A DNA stretch of 15,533 bases from Micrococcales bacterium (GCA_009783975.1 WRCL01000008.1:1-15533), one strand, 5' to 3'; counted from the first letter of the stretch, positions 1 through 7,418 are shown. Made by a program: numbers and translations. The notes: generated by a model from the letters alone, not told the origin.

Positions 1-2
1 CC

Positions 3-302
3 GGTCTGGAAGACAAGGTCGGCGACGCTGCTGACGCTGTGGGCGAGGCCGCCGGCAGCGCCGTGGCCAAGAGCCGCCAGGCCACGCGCAAAGCAGGCGA
101 GAAGCTCGCTGAGGCACGCGAAGAGATCTCCGACAAGATCGAGGAGATCTCCGACAAGGCCAAAGACGCGACGAAGAAGGTCAGCCGCCGCGCCAAAGCC
201 GACCCGGTCGCGGCCGAGCAGCCCGCCGAGCAGCCCGCCGAGCAGCCCGCCGAGCAGCCCGCCGAACCAGCCGACCCAGGGCCAGAGGCACCCGACCAGT
301 GA
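3..302 (+). CDS. C-terminal part of a charged Ala/Lys/Glu-rich hypothetical protein (5' end outside window)
   Basis: The reading frame is open from the left edge (first whole codon at 3) to a TGA at 300-302, giving 99 visible residues. A GTG at 39 lies in frame, but the frame and amino-acid character continue upstream of it, so I treat the gene as truncated by the window. The visible protein starts with a Gly/Ala/Asp-rich stretch, then a long Lys/Glu/Ala-rich segment expected to be helical or coiled-coil, with an internal duplication of EEISDK. It ends in a Pro-rich tail with four EQPA units. There is no membrane segment or catalytic motif. The composition recalls LEA-like, YtxH-like or histone-tail-like proteins, but I cannot assign a family. 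A hairpin follows the stop at once. Confidence 0.7.
   Translation, partial: GLEDKVGDAADAVGEAAGSAVAKSRQATRKAGEKLAEAREEISDKIEEISDKAKDATKKVSRRAKADPVAAEQPAEQPAEQPAEQPAEPADPGPEAPDQ
216..263 (+). repeat. Four tandem 12-bp units coding EQPA
   Basis: The unit GAGCAGCCCGCC occurs four times without interruption (216-227, 228-239, 240-251, 252-263) and is followed by a degenerate half unit. The repeat is in frame and codes Glu-Gln-Pro-Ala each time. The units are identical at the DNA level, which suggests recent slippage, so copy number may vary between strains. Confidence 0.9.
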
Positions 303-306
303 CGCC

Positions 307-326
307 CAGGGGCTGACCGCCCCCTG
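307..326 (+). terminator. Possible terminator hairpin after the first gene
   Basis: CAGGGG (307-312) and CCCCTG (321-326) form a 6-bp G/C stem with an 8-nt loop, starting four bases after the TGA at 300-302. There is no T-tract, so this is only a candidate. The rest of the 303-530 gap contains a second hairpin with TGGTGCC/GGCACCA arms (405-425) and no other gene I can support. I saw no match to a c-di-GMP riboswitch. Confidence 0.3.
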
Positions 327-530
327 CGTGGACCTGCACGACACGCTGCGCGCACGAGCGCGGCCACAGCGCACGGCTCGCTGCGGTGCACCCATGTGCT
401 GCCATGGTGCCGCCTGAGGGCACCACCGACCATCGCGACCGCGCGCGTGCGCGTGCTGGCGCAGCGGGACTTTCGTAACACGACCTGCCTGGGTGCCGAT
501 GAGGCTGGGGATACCGATCCGAGGAGCAGT

Positions 531-1982
531 ATGCCTGGCACGACCTGGGCGCTCGTCGGGGTGAGCGCGGTCGCCGTCGCCGTCACAGGTGTGATGGCGG
601 TACGGCAGTGGCGCCACCGCGCCCCCCCGCGTGTGTGGCGCGCCCTGGAGCTGGTGGGTCTGGGTGCCTGGGTCGCCGGCGCTGCGGGCGTCGAAGCCGG
701 CCGGTGGTGGTCAGCAGCCTCGCTCGTGCTCGTGCCGGTGAGCGCCGCAGCGGTGGGCACCTGCGGGTGGATGTTCACACAGGTCGGGTTGCGGCACTGG
801 GCGCGGGCGTCGGTCGTCGTGGTGTTCGCAGCAGTGCCGGTCGGTGTGGCGGTGCTCGGCCAGGTCTCGACGACCGCGGGTCTGGTCGTCGCCGACACCG
901 GCGCGGACCGGCAGGTCGGCCCGTTGCTGTGGGTCGCCGGAGCCTGGGTGGCGATGGGGGTGTGCGCAGCGGCAGCGGTGACGGTCGTCGAGACTGGGCA
1001 GGCCGTGGGGCCGTTGCGCCACGACGTGGTGTGGCACGCGGTCGTCAGCGTCGTCGGGGTCGTCGGGGTGCCCGTCGTGGCGTTCTTGCCCAACGCTGCC
1101 TGGTTCGCGTGGTCACCGCTGGTGCTCGTCGGGCTGGGCCTGGTCGCCGGGCGCTGGTCGCACGAGATGGTGCCGCTGCCCGCGGGGACCTCGACCTTGC
1201 TCGACCTGGTCTCTGACGGGCTCGTGCTCGTCGGCCTGGACGGGACGGTCATCGACCACAACACGGTGGGCCGCACGTGGCTCGTCGCCGACGACGACCC
1301 ACGTGCCCTCGACCCTGCCCTGGCCCCTGCGCTGTACCGCGACGGTGAGCGCAGCGTGTCGATCCGCGGGGCGGTGCTCCAGGTCCGCACGACGACTGTG
1401 CGCGACGGAAGCGTCGCCGTGGCACGGGTGCTGTCAGCCCGTGACGTCACCGACCTGGAGAAGATGCGCACCGAGCTGTCTGACCAGGTCGCCCGCGATG
1501 CGCTGACGGGGTTGCGCAACCGGCGCTACCTCGACCACAGGCTTCCTGTGCAGATCGATGACGCGCACCGCACCGGACGGCCGCTGAGCATCGCCATGGT
1601 CGACCTGGACCACCTGAAAACCCTCAACGACCAGTACGGGCACCCGGTGGGCGACCAGGTGATCGTCGCTGTCGCACGGGTGCTCTCTGATGGTGACGAC
1701 CTGGCGGTCCGGGTCGGCGGTGACGAGTTCCTCGTCGTGCTCGACGACACCGACGCTGACACCGCCGAGCTGCGTGGGCAGCTGTGGCGTGTGGCAGCCA
1801 CCGGTCTGCCCCGTCCCGGCGACCACCCGCCAGTGACGTTGAGCATCGGGATCGCCCAGCTCGGCCCGGGGATGGACGCCGCAGGGTTGTTGTCCGCGGC
1901 TGACAGCGCCCTGTACGCGGCGAAGGTCGCCGGACGCAACCGGGTGCGGGTCGACCCGGTGGGTGTGGGGGCAAGCCTGTGA
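531..1982 (+). CDS. Membrane diguanylate cyclase, 7TM-PAS-GGDEF
   Basis: 483 residues. It is predicted to make cyclic di-GMP from two GTP at the inner face of the membrane. The N-terminal ~210 residues contain about seven hydrophobic segments (around 3-24, 39-54, 62-84, 92-112, 130-153, 165-186, 194-207), like the 7TM sensor region of some histidine kinases. A PAS-like region follows (about 222-308), then a GGDEF domain (about 320-480) with DALTGLRNRR, VDLDHLKTLND and an intact GGDEF at 396-400. The four residues where the inhibitory RxxD I-site normally sits read DGDD, so product feedback at that site is probably missing. I chose ATG 531 because GAGGAG lies at 521-526. The frame is open back to 396, but those residues lack coding character. 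The stop overlaps the start of the next cyclase gene by four bases. Confidence 0.9.
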   Translation: MPGTTWALVGVSAVAVAVTGVMAVRQWRHRAPPRVWRALELVGLGAWVAGAAGVEAGRWWSAASLVLVPVSAAAVGTCGWMFTQVGLRHWARASVVVVFAAVPVGVAVLGQVSTTAGLVVADTGADRQVGPLLWVAGAWVAMGVCAAAAVTVVETGQAVGPLRHDVVWHAVVSVVGVVGVPVVAFLPNAAWFAWSPLVLVGLGLVAGRWSHEMVPLPAGTSTLLDLVSDGLVLVGLDGTVIDHNTVGRTWLVADDDPRALDPALAPALYRDGERSVSIRGAVLQVRTTTVRDGSVAVARVLSARDVTDLEKMRTELSDQVARDALTGLRNRRYLDHRLPVQIDDAHRTGRPLSIAMVDLDHLKTLNDQYGHPVGDQVIVAVARVLSDGDDLAVRVGGDEFLVVLDDTDADTAELRGQLWRVAATGLPRPGDHPPVTLSIGIAQLGPGMDAAGLLSAADSALYAAKVAGRNRVRVDPVGVGASL

Positions 1983-3589
1983 CCGTGGTGTCGAACACCG
2001 TCGCAGTCCTCGTCGCGCTCGCCGCGGCGGTCGTGCTCGTGCTCACCGCACGACGGCTGCCGCGGGTCCTGGCGGTGCCGTCGGCGGTCTTGGCGACGAG
2101 CGTCACCGCCTGGACGCTCGCGGTGGCGTTGGCGCCCGACCCGCTGCTGGTGCACACCGCCCAGGTGCTCGGCGGGTGGTCGGCGATCAGCGTCGTGGTG
2201 TGGCTGGCCCTGCGGGTCAGCGGCTGGACGCACCTGGCCACGCGGCGTCTGCTGCTGGTCGGGTGGTTGCCGGCGCTGCTGACCGTCGCGGTGGTGTTCG
2301 TCCCGGCCACACGTGACTACGTCGTCGACGAGTCCGCCGGGACCGGTCTGGGCGACGCCCCGGTGTTCTTGATCATGGCGCTGGTCGGGGTGCTCGTCGT
2401 GGCTGTGGCTCTGGCGGTGCTGCTCGTCGTCGGGTCTGCCACGACGCCGGGACAACGCCGGCTGCTCGTCGCGGTCGTCGCGAGCTATGTGCCATCGGTC
2501 GTGCCGTGGGTCGCGTACATCTCTGGGCGCGGGGAGGTGACCTGGACCCCGACGCTGCTCGCCGCGACCACCTCGTGCTGGCTGGTCGCAGCGGCGCGCC
2601 GGCCCGGGCTGGCCCAGCTGCCGATCACGGTCCAGCGGGTCCTCGCCGGTATCGGCGAAGGGGTCGTGGTGCTCACCGAGTCAGGCGAGGTGCTGTCGGC
2701 CAACGCTGCCGCCTGGGACCTGCTCGCCGGTGGCCTGCGGTCGTGGCAGACCTACGACCAGGCGCGCCTGGGCCCCGTCCCTGAACCTGGGATGTCCACC
2801 GAGGTGCGCACCACAGGCGGACGTGTCGTCGAGCTCATCGCCAACAGGCTCGACGAACCGGGACGGGCGTTGACGGTCGTGGTCACCGCGCGGGAGATCA
2901 CCGAGTTCGCACGTGCCCGCGAGCACCTGCGGGACGTGGCCTCGCGCGACGCGATGACCGGTGCACGCAACCGCCGCTACCTCGAGTCGCACCTGCCTGG
3001 GCTCGTCGGCCGGGCCCGGGGCCGGTTCCCGCTGTCGGTCGTCATGCTCGACGTCGACCGGTTCAAGCACGTCAACGACACCTACGGCCACGCGATGGGC
3101 GACAGGGTGCTCGTCGGGGTCGCTGACGAGACGTGCGCGTCGCTGCCCGCCGACGCCGAGCTTGTCCGTATGGGCGGTGACGAGTTCGCGGTCATGCTCC
3201 CGGGGATGGACGCCCGCGCCGCCCGCGCCGTCGCCGACCGCGCTGCAGCCAGGTGCGCCGAGCTGCAGTTCTCCACCCGCCCAGAACCGCTGACGGTCAC
3301 TGTGAGCGTCGGGGTGTGCGAGCTCAGGGCGCAGATGAGCGCCGACGACCTGCTCGCTGGGGCGGACGAAGCCCTCTACACAGCCAAACGCACCCACAAG
3401 GCCACACCAGTGGCCCTGGTGCCCCACCCGGCGTCAGCACCAGACGACTTCGGGCCGATCCCAGTGGTCCCGTGGACCCCGCAGGTCCCCGCGAGCCCAC
3501 CAGCGCCAACCTCCCGGGTCGATGTGCCCCCCGGCGAGCGTCGGCGTGACCGTCGCTACCGCGACCGTCACCCACCGCCGTCGCGGTAG
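1979..3589 (+). CDS. Second membrane diguanylate cyclase, 7TM-PAS-GGDEF, paralogue of the upstream gene
   Basis: 536 residues, starting at GTG 1979 inside the GTGA overlap with the previous stop, so the two are probably translationally coupled. The architecture is the same: about seven hydrophobic segments (6-23, 29-50, 60-79, 90-109, 127-152, 161-180, 190-206), a PAS-like region (about 216-310), and a GGDEF domain with DAMTGARNRR, LDVDRFKHVND and GGDEF at 399-403. All visible catalytic residues are present, so activity is expected. The I-site position reads PADA, not RxxD. A 60-70 residue Pro/Arg-rich tail of unknown role follows the domain. The two genes look like a tandem duplication with diverged sensor regions. 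The 3' end overlaps the convergent phosphatase/kinase gene by 22 bp. No EAL or HD-GYP phosphodiesterase is present in the window. Confidence 0.9.
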   Translation: MTVVSNTVAVLVALAAAVVLVLTARRLPRVLAVPSAVLATSVTAWTLAVALAPDPLLVHTAQVLGGWSAISVVVWLALRVSGWTHLATRRLLLVGWLPALLTVAVVFVPATRDYVVDESAGTGLGDAPVFLIMALVGVLVVAVALAVLLVVGSATTPGQRRLLVAVVASYVPSVVPWVAYISGRGEVTWTPTLLAATTSCWLVAAARRPGLAQLPITVQRVLAGIGEGVVVLTESGEVLSANAAAWDLLAGGLRSWQTYDQARLGPVPEPGMSTEVRTTGGRVVELIANRLDEPGRALTVVVTAREITEFARAREHLRDVASRDAMTGARNRRYLESHLPGLVGRARGRFPLSVVMLDVDRFKHVNDTYGHAMGDRVLVGVADETCASLPADAELVRMGGDEFAVMLPGMDARAARAVADRAAARCAELQFSTRPEPLTVTVSVGVCELRAQMSADDLLAGADEALYTAKRTHKATPVALVPHPASAPDDFGPIPVVPWTPQVPASPPAPTSRVDVPPGERRRDRRYRDRHPPPSR

Positions 3590-5175
3590 GGCAGCCCCCG
3601 TGGGTGCGTGGGTTCTAGCGACAGCTCGGGGGCGGGCTGGCGTGAGCGGACTTCTGGGGCTGCGCTGCGACGCCCGCCGCGGCGCGCTGGTTCACCGGCG
3701 AACGGTGTGCCGGCCAGGGCGAGCATGTCCCCGACCGCCGAGGACGAGTCGGCGATGATCCGCACGTCACCGGGGCCGTCAGGGCCGAGCAGGGCCTCGA
3801 TCGCGGCGACCCCGGTCCCTGACAGGCTCGTCGCCTCGCGCAGGTCGACGTCGACTGGGACCAGGCCGTTGCGGGCGACGCGGCGCACCTCGGCCTCGAG
3901 CTGGGCGGCGCGGTGGCGGGCCGACAACGGTCCGACGGCTTTGACGGTGACGCGGTCGGAGGTGACGATCGTCAACCGTGTGCCCGCACCGGGGTCTTCG
4001 GTGGGGGTGGCCTCACCGGACAGCAGGCGCAGCGGACGGCGCGCGGGGGACTCCACGGTCGCCAGGGTCCCGTCGTCGCGGGCCTCGATCTCCACACGCA
4101 GGCCCAGGGCGGCGCTCATCGACAGGCCCCGGCCACGGTCGCCAGGGTGGCGGGTCGGTTCACGCCACCGGCCGTCGTCGGCGACGGTCGCGAGCACCGA
4201 CGCGTCTTCGGTGAGCTCGGCGTGGACCCGCACGGGCCCGGGGCGCTGCCCGGCGTAGGCGTGCTCGACAGCGTTCGCGACGAGCTCGGACACCCCCAGC
4301 AGCACCCGGCGCCGGTCGTCGGAGGCCAACCCGATGTCTTCGGCCCAGTCGTCGACCGCCGCACGTACCCCGGCCAGACGTTCGACGTCGGCGTGGAACT
4401 CCAGGTCCAGCGCCGCCGGGGCCGCCCGGTACTGCATCCCCAAGACGATCGAGTCGTCCGCGGGGCTGCCCAGCTCGGTGGGCAGCTCTTCGCACAACCG
4501 CACGACCGGTGACCCAGACCGGTCTGCGCCCAAGGTGCCGGCCGCCGAGCGCACCCGTTCCAGGGCAAGGGCGGGACGGTCGTCGATGCCGCGCAGCATC
4601 CCGTCGGTGAACAGCAAGACGAGGTCTTCTGGGCTCAGGCGCGTCGATGCCGACCGGTCACGTGTGCGCGTGCCCAGCGGCCCGTCACCGGTGGCCGGCA
4701 GCAACCGCGCCCCGGTGCGTCCGATGACCACGGGGGCCGGGTGCCCGCGGGTGGCGTAGGCCAGCACCCCGGTCGCGAGGTTGAGCGAGGCGACGCACAA
4801 CGTCGTGGCGAACGCCGCCGGGTGGCGTGCGGCCAGGGCCTCGACCGTGCGGATCGACTCCAGCAGCGACCCGCCCTCGTGGAGCCGGGCTGAGAGCACC
4901 GCGCGGATCTGGCCCATCGTCGCCACAGACTCCAGCCCGCCGCCGATGACCTCTCCGACGCTGAGCACGAGCCGGCCGTCAGGCAGCGACGCCGCGTCGA
5001 ACCAGTCCCCGCCGACGTTGGCCGGGTCAGCGGCCGGCAGGTACGCCGCCGCGAGGTCGGCGCGGGGCAGCAACGGCACGGTCGTCGGCAGCAGCGCCTG
5101 CTGCAGGCGCAAGACGTCCTCAGGCAGGCGGTGGCGGGGGCGCCGGGGGCGCGCCGGGGCGTCCGGCTCGGACAT
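3568..5175 (-). CDS. Fused SpoIIE-type phosphatase / RsbW-like kinase / STAS partner-switching regulator
   Basis: 535 residues in three modules. First is a PP2C-type SpoIIE phosphatase (about 30-250) with GGDWFD (55-60), TDG (190-192) and ADDS (239-242). Second is a GHKL ATPase of the anti-sigma kinase type (about 258-380) with N-box SELVANAVEH (296-305), ADDG (332-335) and GRGLS (348-352). Third is a STAS domain (about 399-495) like an anti-sigma factor antagonist. Fusion of all three activities is known from M. tuberculosis Rv1364c, which also has a PAS domain that is missing here. Two key places differ. The usual GD of the phosphatase metal site is GE (74-75). The usual DSSG phospho-acceptor loop of the STAS domain reads LSGTG (451-455). 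The start is ATG 5175, with AGGGAGGT five bases upstream (5181-5188). It probably controls an unlinked sigma factor; none is encoded here. Confidence 0.88.
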   Translation of the reverse strand: MSEPDAPARPRRPRHRLPEDVLRLQQALLPTTVPLLPRADLAAAYLPAADPANVGGDWFDAASLPDGRLVLSVGEVIGGGLESVATMGQIRAVLSARLHEGGSLLESIRTVEALAARHPAAFATTLCVASLNLATGVLAYATRGHPAPVVIGRTGARLLPATGDGPLGTRTRDRSASTRLSPEDLVLLFTDGMLRGIDDRPALALERVRSAAGTLGADRSGSPVVRLCEELPTELGSPADDSIVLGMQYRAAPAALDLEFHADVERLAGVRAAVDDWAEDIGLASDDRRRVLLGVSELVANAVEHAYAGQRPGPVRVHAELTEDASVLATVADDGRWREPTRHPGDRGRGLSMSAALGLRVEIEARDDGTLATVESPARRPLRLLSGEATPTEDPGAGTRLTIVTSDRVTVKAVGPLSARHRAAQLEAEVRRVARNGLVPVDVDLREATSLSGTGVAAIEALLGPDGPGDVRIIADSSSAVGDMLALAGTPFAGEPARRGGRRSAAPEVRSRQPAPELSLEPTHPRGLPYRDGGG

Positions 5176-5223
5176 GACGCACCTCCCTGGCTGTCTCCTG
5201 GTCGTGCCCTGCGTAAACTGTCC

Positions 5224-5242
5224 GGCTCGACCGTATCGAGCC
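5224..5242 (-). promoter_or_regulatory. Inverted repeat upstream of the phosphatase/kinase gene
   Basis: GGCTCGA (5224-5230) and TCGAGCC (5236-5242) form perfect 7-bp arms around a 5-bp centre, 48 bp upstream of the ATG at 5175. It could be an operator or a leader hairpin. I could not place a convincing -10/-35 pair beside it. The next ~85 bp to the left edge of the decayed gene (5243-5326) contains an AT-rich patch at 5283-5302 and nothing else that I recognise. Confidence 0.4.
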
Positions 5243-5326
5243 TGGGCGTAAAGCGCGACGTGGAGCCGGGGCAAGGACTGCGGTTATTGATGTGATGAAT
5301 TTGCCAGCGCGCGGCAGCCGGCCTGG

Positions 5327-5798
5327 TCAGCCGGTGAGGTCGGCCACCGGCTCGGCGACCACCTCGACGCGCACGTCGGCGTCGGCGCCCATGTGCTGGA
5401 CCGACGACGTCCGGCGCTGCTCGCGGCCCGGTGCCATGAGCACACCGTGGTCGGTGCTGTACGACCAGGCCAGGTCAGCGAGCTGCCGGTGCTGTCCGGC
5501 GCGTCGTCGAGGCTGCGCGTGGGCGCGACGGTGACGCACGGTGCGCAGGTGCCCGGCAGGGCGCAACCAGGCTCGCCGGTGATGGTCTGGCAACCGCGGA
5601 CCAGATGGTCGTCGAGCGCGTCGAGGCGGCAGGGGTGAGGACCGTGTCCAGGCTTGCCCCGGTGGCCGCCAGGGCCAACCGATTTCCGCTGTCGGTGCCC
5701 ACCTGGTAGACACCGCCGTTCTCGAGTGCTGAGAAAGTGTCGGTCGCCCCGCCGATGGCCCCGGTCGCCACGGGCACGCCCGAGCCGTCAGGCAGAAT
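5327..5798 (-). pseudogene. Decayed gene of unknown family, coding signal split over three frames
   Basis: On the minus strand, high third-position GC and plausible protein sequence run through three successive frames. The first, about 5798-5650, contains GGATDTFSALENGGVYQVGT. The second, about 5640-5490, contains CRLDALDDHLVRGC and TCAPCVTV, with several cysteines. The third, about 5485-5327, contains DLAWSYSTDHGVLMAPG and ends ADLTG at a TGA (5327-5329). At least two frameshifts separate them and no start codon or ribosome site precedes the first segment. The upstream edge lies near the duplicated tail of the neighbouring stress-protein gene, which suggests a deletion or recombination removed the 5' end. 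I do not recognise the family. Sequencing error could mimic one shift, but two shifts plus a missing start favour real decay. Confidence 0.55.
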
Positions 5799-5827
5799 TC
5801 GTGGGATATTTCTGGGGCGCCCTGGGT

Positions 5828-5894
5828 TCGGTCTGGTCCTTCCAGCCCACCCGAGCACGGTGACGGGCTACTCGATCTGGTCTTTCCAGTCCAC
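5828..5894 (-). repeat. Direct repeat: tail of the stress-protein gene duplicated downstream
   Basis: A 23-bp stretch at 5872-5894 (the last codons of the universal stress protein gene, coding VDWKDQI) recurs at 5828-5850 with 20 of 23 bases equal. On the minus strand the second copy reads VGWKDQT in its own frame and continues to a stop near 5785. All three differences are transitions. It looks like the remnant of a second, related stress-protein gene or a recombination scar. Confidence 0.6.
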
Positions 5895-6398
5895 GACCCG
5901 CAGCGGGACGACGAGCACCGGCCGGTGCTGGTGGTGGCTCAGGTGCGTGGCGACTGACCCGTTGACCAGCCGTCGCAACCCGCTGCGCAGCCCCGGGGTG
6001 CTGGTGCCCACGATGATGACCGAGGCGTCCACAGCCCGCGCGAGGTGGGTCAGCGACCGGTCAGGCCGCCCCGCCAGGTACCGGAAGTGCCAGGTGACCT
6101 CGGGGTCGACCAGGTTGTGCAGGTACCCCTCGAACTCTGCGGCCCGCGCCTGCCAGTCGTTGTCGACGTCCGGGTCGATATCGGCGTGCCGCACCGTCCC
6201 GTCGGGCAGCTCGGCGACCGTGTACCGCATCGGGTCGACGTAGGCGAAGTACAGCGGCGCCCCGGTCGCCTTGGCCCACGACACCGCCGTCACCGGAACA
6301 AGGTCCGGCAACCCCGGGATCAGGCCGACAACCGCCGGGTGCGCTAAGAACGGCGTCAGCCGTGACGGATCTGGTTGTGGCGGTCGGGCCATGGGCAC
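5868..6398 (-). CDS. Universal stress protein (UspA-like)
   Basis: 176 residues, a single Usp domain of usual length plus a short N-terminal extension. UspA-family proteins are cytoplasmic, often dimeric, and many bind ATP. The C-terminal half carries ASVIIVGTSTPG (125-136), NGSVATHLSHHQHRPVLVVP (146-165), the region of the ATP-binding G-x2-G-x9-G-S/T motif. Gly131 and Gly147-Ser148 are present, but the second glycine of the pattern is a Thr (134), so ATP binding is uncertain. I chose GTG 6398 because AGGGA lies six bases upstream; the ATG two codons further in would be about 12 bases from that site. The gene is monocistronic, divergent from nothing close, and its last codons are repeated just downstream. 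Confidence 0.85.
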   Translation of the reverse strand: MPMARPPQPDPSRLTPFLAHPAVVGLIPGLPDLVPVTAVSWAKATGAPLYFAYVDPMRYTVAELPDGTVRHADIDPDVDNDWQARAAEFEGYLHNLVDPEVTWHFRYLAGRPDRSLTHLARAVDASVIIVGTSTPGLRSGLRRLVNGSVATHLSHHQHRPVLVVPLRVVDWKDQIE

Positions 6399-6480
6399 GA
6401 TCTTTCCCTATCAGTCCCCACGCCGACTACCCAGCCCGGGACGGCGGCGCAGTCCTCCCTGTCACGGCTGCTCCGCCAGG

Positions 6481-6538
6481 TGCGACCTGGGACACCAGAT
6501 GCGACATCAGAACGTCGCATCTGGTGTCCCAGGTCGCA
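6481..6538. repeat. Palindromic repeat, family 1, copy A (25-bp perfect arms)
   Basis: Arms at 6481-6505 and 6514-6538 are perfect reverse complements over 25 bp, with the 8-base loop ATCAGAAC. Each arm contains two GATGCGAC-like boxes. Related copies occur at 9565-9634 and 9695-9736. The loop of copy B is the exact reverse complement of this loop. The right flank (to about 6557) also matches the left flank of copy C, so the unit is longer than the hairpin. It lies in the gap between the stress-protein gene (start 6398) and the tRNA gene and could terminate tRNA transcripts. Nothing else is evident in 6399-6631. Confidence 0.9.
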
Positions 6539-6631
6539 TCTGGCAGCGTGTGTGCGGGGCCGGCGCACGATGGCTGGGAACCAGCGAGCCAGGCTTGCGT
6601 GGGGCTGGACCTCTGACGTGCTGTTTCGCTG

Positions 6632-6705
6632 TGGAGCGGGTGACGGGAATCGAACCCGCGCTCTCAGCTTGGGAAGCTGAAGTTCTACCATTGAACTACA
6701 CCCGC
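6632..6705 (-). tRNA. tRNA-Gly (anticodon CCC)
   Basis: On the minus strand the cloverleaf is complete. The acceptor stem is GCGGGTG/CACCCGC. The D arm contains AGTTCAATGGTAGAAC. The anticodon stem TCAGC/GCTGA encloses the loop TTCCCAA (anticodon CCC, reading GGG). The T arm is CGGGTTCGATTCCCG. The discriminator base is T and an encoded CCA occupies 6632-6634. Mature length without CCA is 71, normal for tRNA-Gly. I looked for a second copy of the 3' end that would mark an integrated element and found none in the window. Confidence 0.97.
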
Positions 6706-6736
6706 GTGGGACGCCTGGCGGCGTCACGGCTCGGCC

Positions 6737-6765
6737 AGCATACCCACTTCGGGCGGGGGGTTCGA
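6737..6765 (-). promoter_or_regulatory. Candidate promoter of the tRNA-Gly gene
   Basis: On the minus strand a -10-like TATGCT (6742-6737) lies 17 bp downstream of a weak -35-like TCGAAC (6765-6760), about 30 bp before the tRNA 5' end. The short leader holds a small inverted repeat GACGCC/GGCGTC (6710-6725). The -10 is reasonable and the -35 is poor. Confidence 0.45.
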
Positions 6766-6830
6766 CACCAATCGGGTGCTGGGGCGGTGGTGGGTGTCTG
6801 GAACGTGCACCACGCGCTGGTGCGGGGCAC

Positions 6831-6836
6831 TACGGT
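6831..6836 (+). promoter_or_regulatory. Candidate -10 element placing dcd as a leaderless gene
   Basis: TACGGT ends six bases before the GTG start of dcd at 6843, and no Shine-Dalgarno sequence precedes that GTG. This spacing would put the transcription start at or next to the start codon, as is common in actinobacteria. I see no good -35. Confidence 0.4.
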
Positions 6837-6842
6837 TGCTGT

Positions 6843-7418
6843 GTGCTGCTCTCTGACCGCGACATCCGCGCCGAGGTCGACGCTGGGCGCGTCGTGCTCG
6901 ACCCGTACGACCCGGACATGGTCCAGCCCTCGAGCGTGGACGTGCGGCTGGACAAGTATTTCCGGTTGTTCGACAACCACCGGTACGCGGTCATCGACCC
7001 TGCTGCGCAGCAGCCTGACCTCACGCACCTGGTCGAGGCTGACCCCGACGAGCCGTTCGTGCTGCACCCGGGGGAGTTCGTGCTGGGGTCGACCTATGAG
7101 CAGGTGACGTTGCCCGACGACTTGTCGGCCCGGTTGGAGGGCAAGTCGTCGTTGGGGCGGTTGGGGTTGTTGACGCACTCGACGGCCGGGTTCATCGACC
7201 CGGGGTTCACCGGGCACGTGACGTTGGAGCTGTCGAACGTCGCGACGTTGCCGATCTTGCTGTGGCCGGGGATGAAAGTTGGCCAGCTGTGTTTCTTCCG
7301 GTTGACCTCGGCGGCTGAGCACGCCTACGGGTCGGCGCAGTACGGGTCGCGGTACCAGGGCCAGCGTGGGCCGACGGCGTCGCGGTCGTGGCAGAGCTTC
7401 CACAGGACGCAGGTGTGA
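6843..7418 (+). CDS. dcd: Bifunctional dCTP deaminase / dUTPase (dUMP-forming)
   Basis: 191 residues, full family length. It converts dCTP to dUMP, feeding thymidylate synthesis and keeping dUTP low. The core reads [18 protein letters not shown] (99-116), then [14 protein letters not shown] (119-132) and [10 protein letters not shown] (141-150), closely matching actinobacterial DCD-DUT enzymes such as M. tuberculosis Dcd (Rv0321). The expected catalytic Ser102, Arg106 and Glu129 are all present. The [11 protein letters not shown] form, in place of HVTAHRIDPGW of the E. coli monofunctional enzyme, supports the bifunctional type. The C-terminal [12 protein letters not shown] (171-182), which folds over the nucleotide, is intact. 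The start is GTG 6843, without a ribosome site and probably leaderless. The TGA at 7416-7418 overlaps the ATG of the next gene. Confidence 0.97.
   Translation: MLLSDRDIRAEVDAGRVVLDPYDPDMVQPSSVDVRLDKYFRLFDNHRYAVIDPAAQQPDLTHLVEADPDEPFVLHPGEFVLGSTYEQVTLPDDLSARLEGKSSLGRLGLLTHSTAGFIDPGFTGHVTLELSNVATLPILLWPGMKVGQLCFFRLTSAAEHAYGSAQYGSRYQGQRGPTASRSWQSFHRTQV

Noticed and set aside
303..530. Possible c-di-GMP riboswitch before the cyclase genes
   Set aside because: The gap has two small hairpins but not the conserved bases of the GEMM class, and neither hairpin is placed next to the ribosome site.
396..530. N-terminal extension of the first cyclase from ATG 396
   Set aside because: The 45 extra residues are Arg-rich without coding character, and a good ribosome site sits before ATG 531, where the first membrane segment begins.
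1526..2455. Long open frame of 309 codons on the minus strand
   Set aside because: It is antisense to the two cyclase genes, rich in Arg/His/Gln, and has no ribosome site. High GC leaves such antisense frames open.
6632..6705. tRNA-Gly as attachment site of an integrated element
   Set aside because: No second copy of the tRNA 3' end and no integrase gene are found in the window.
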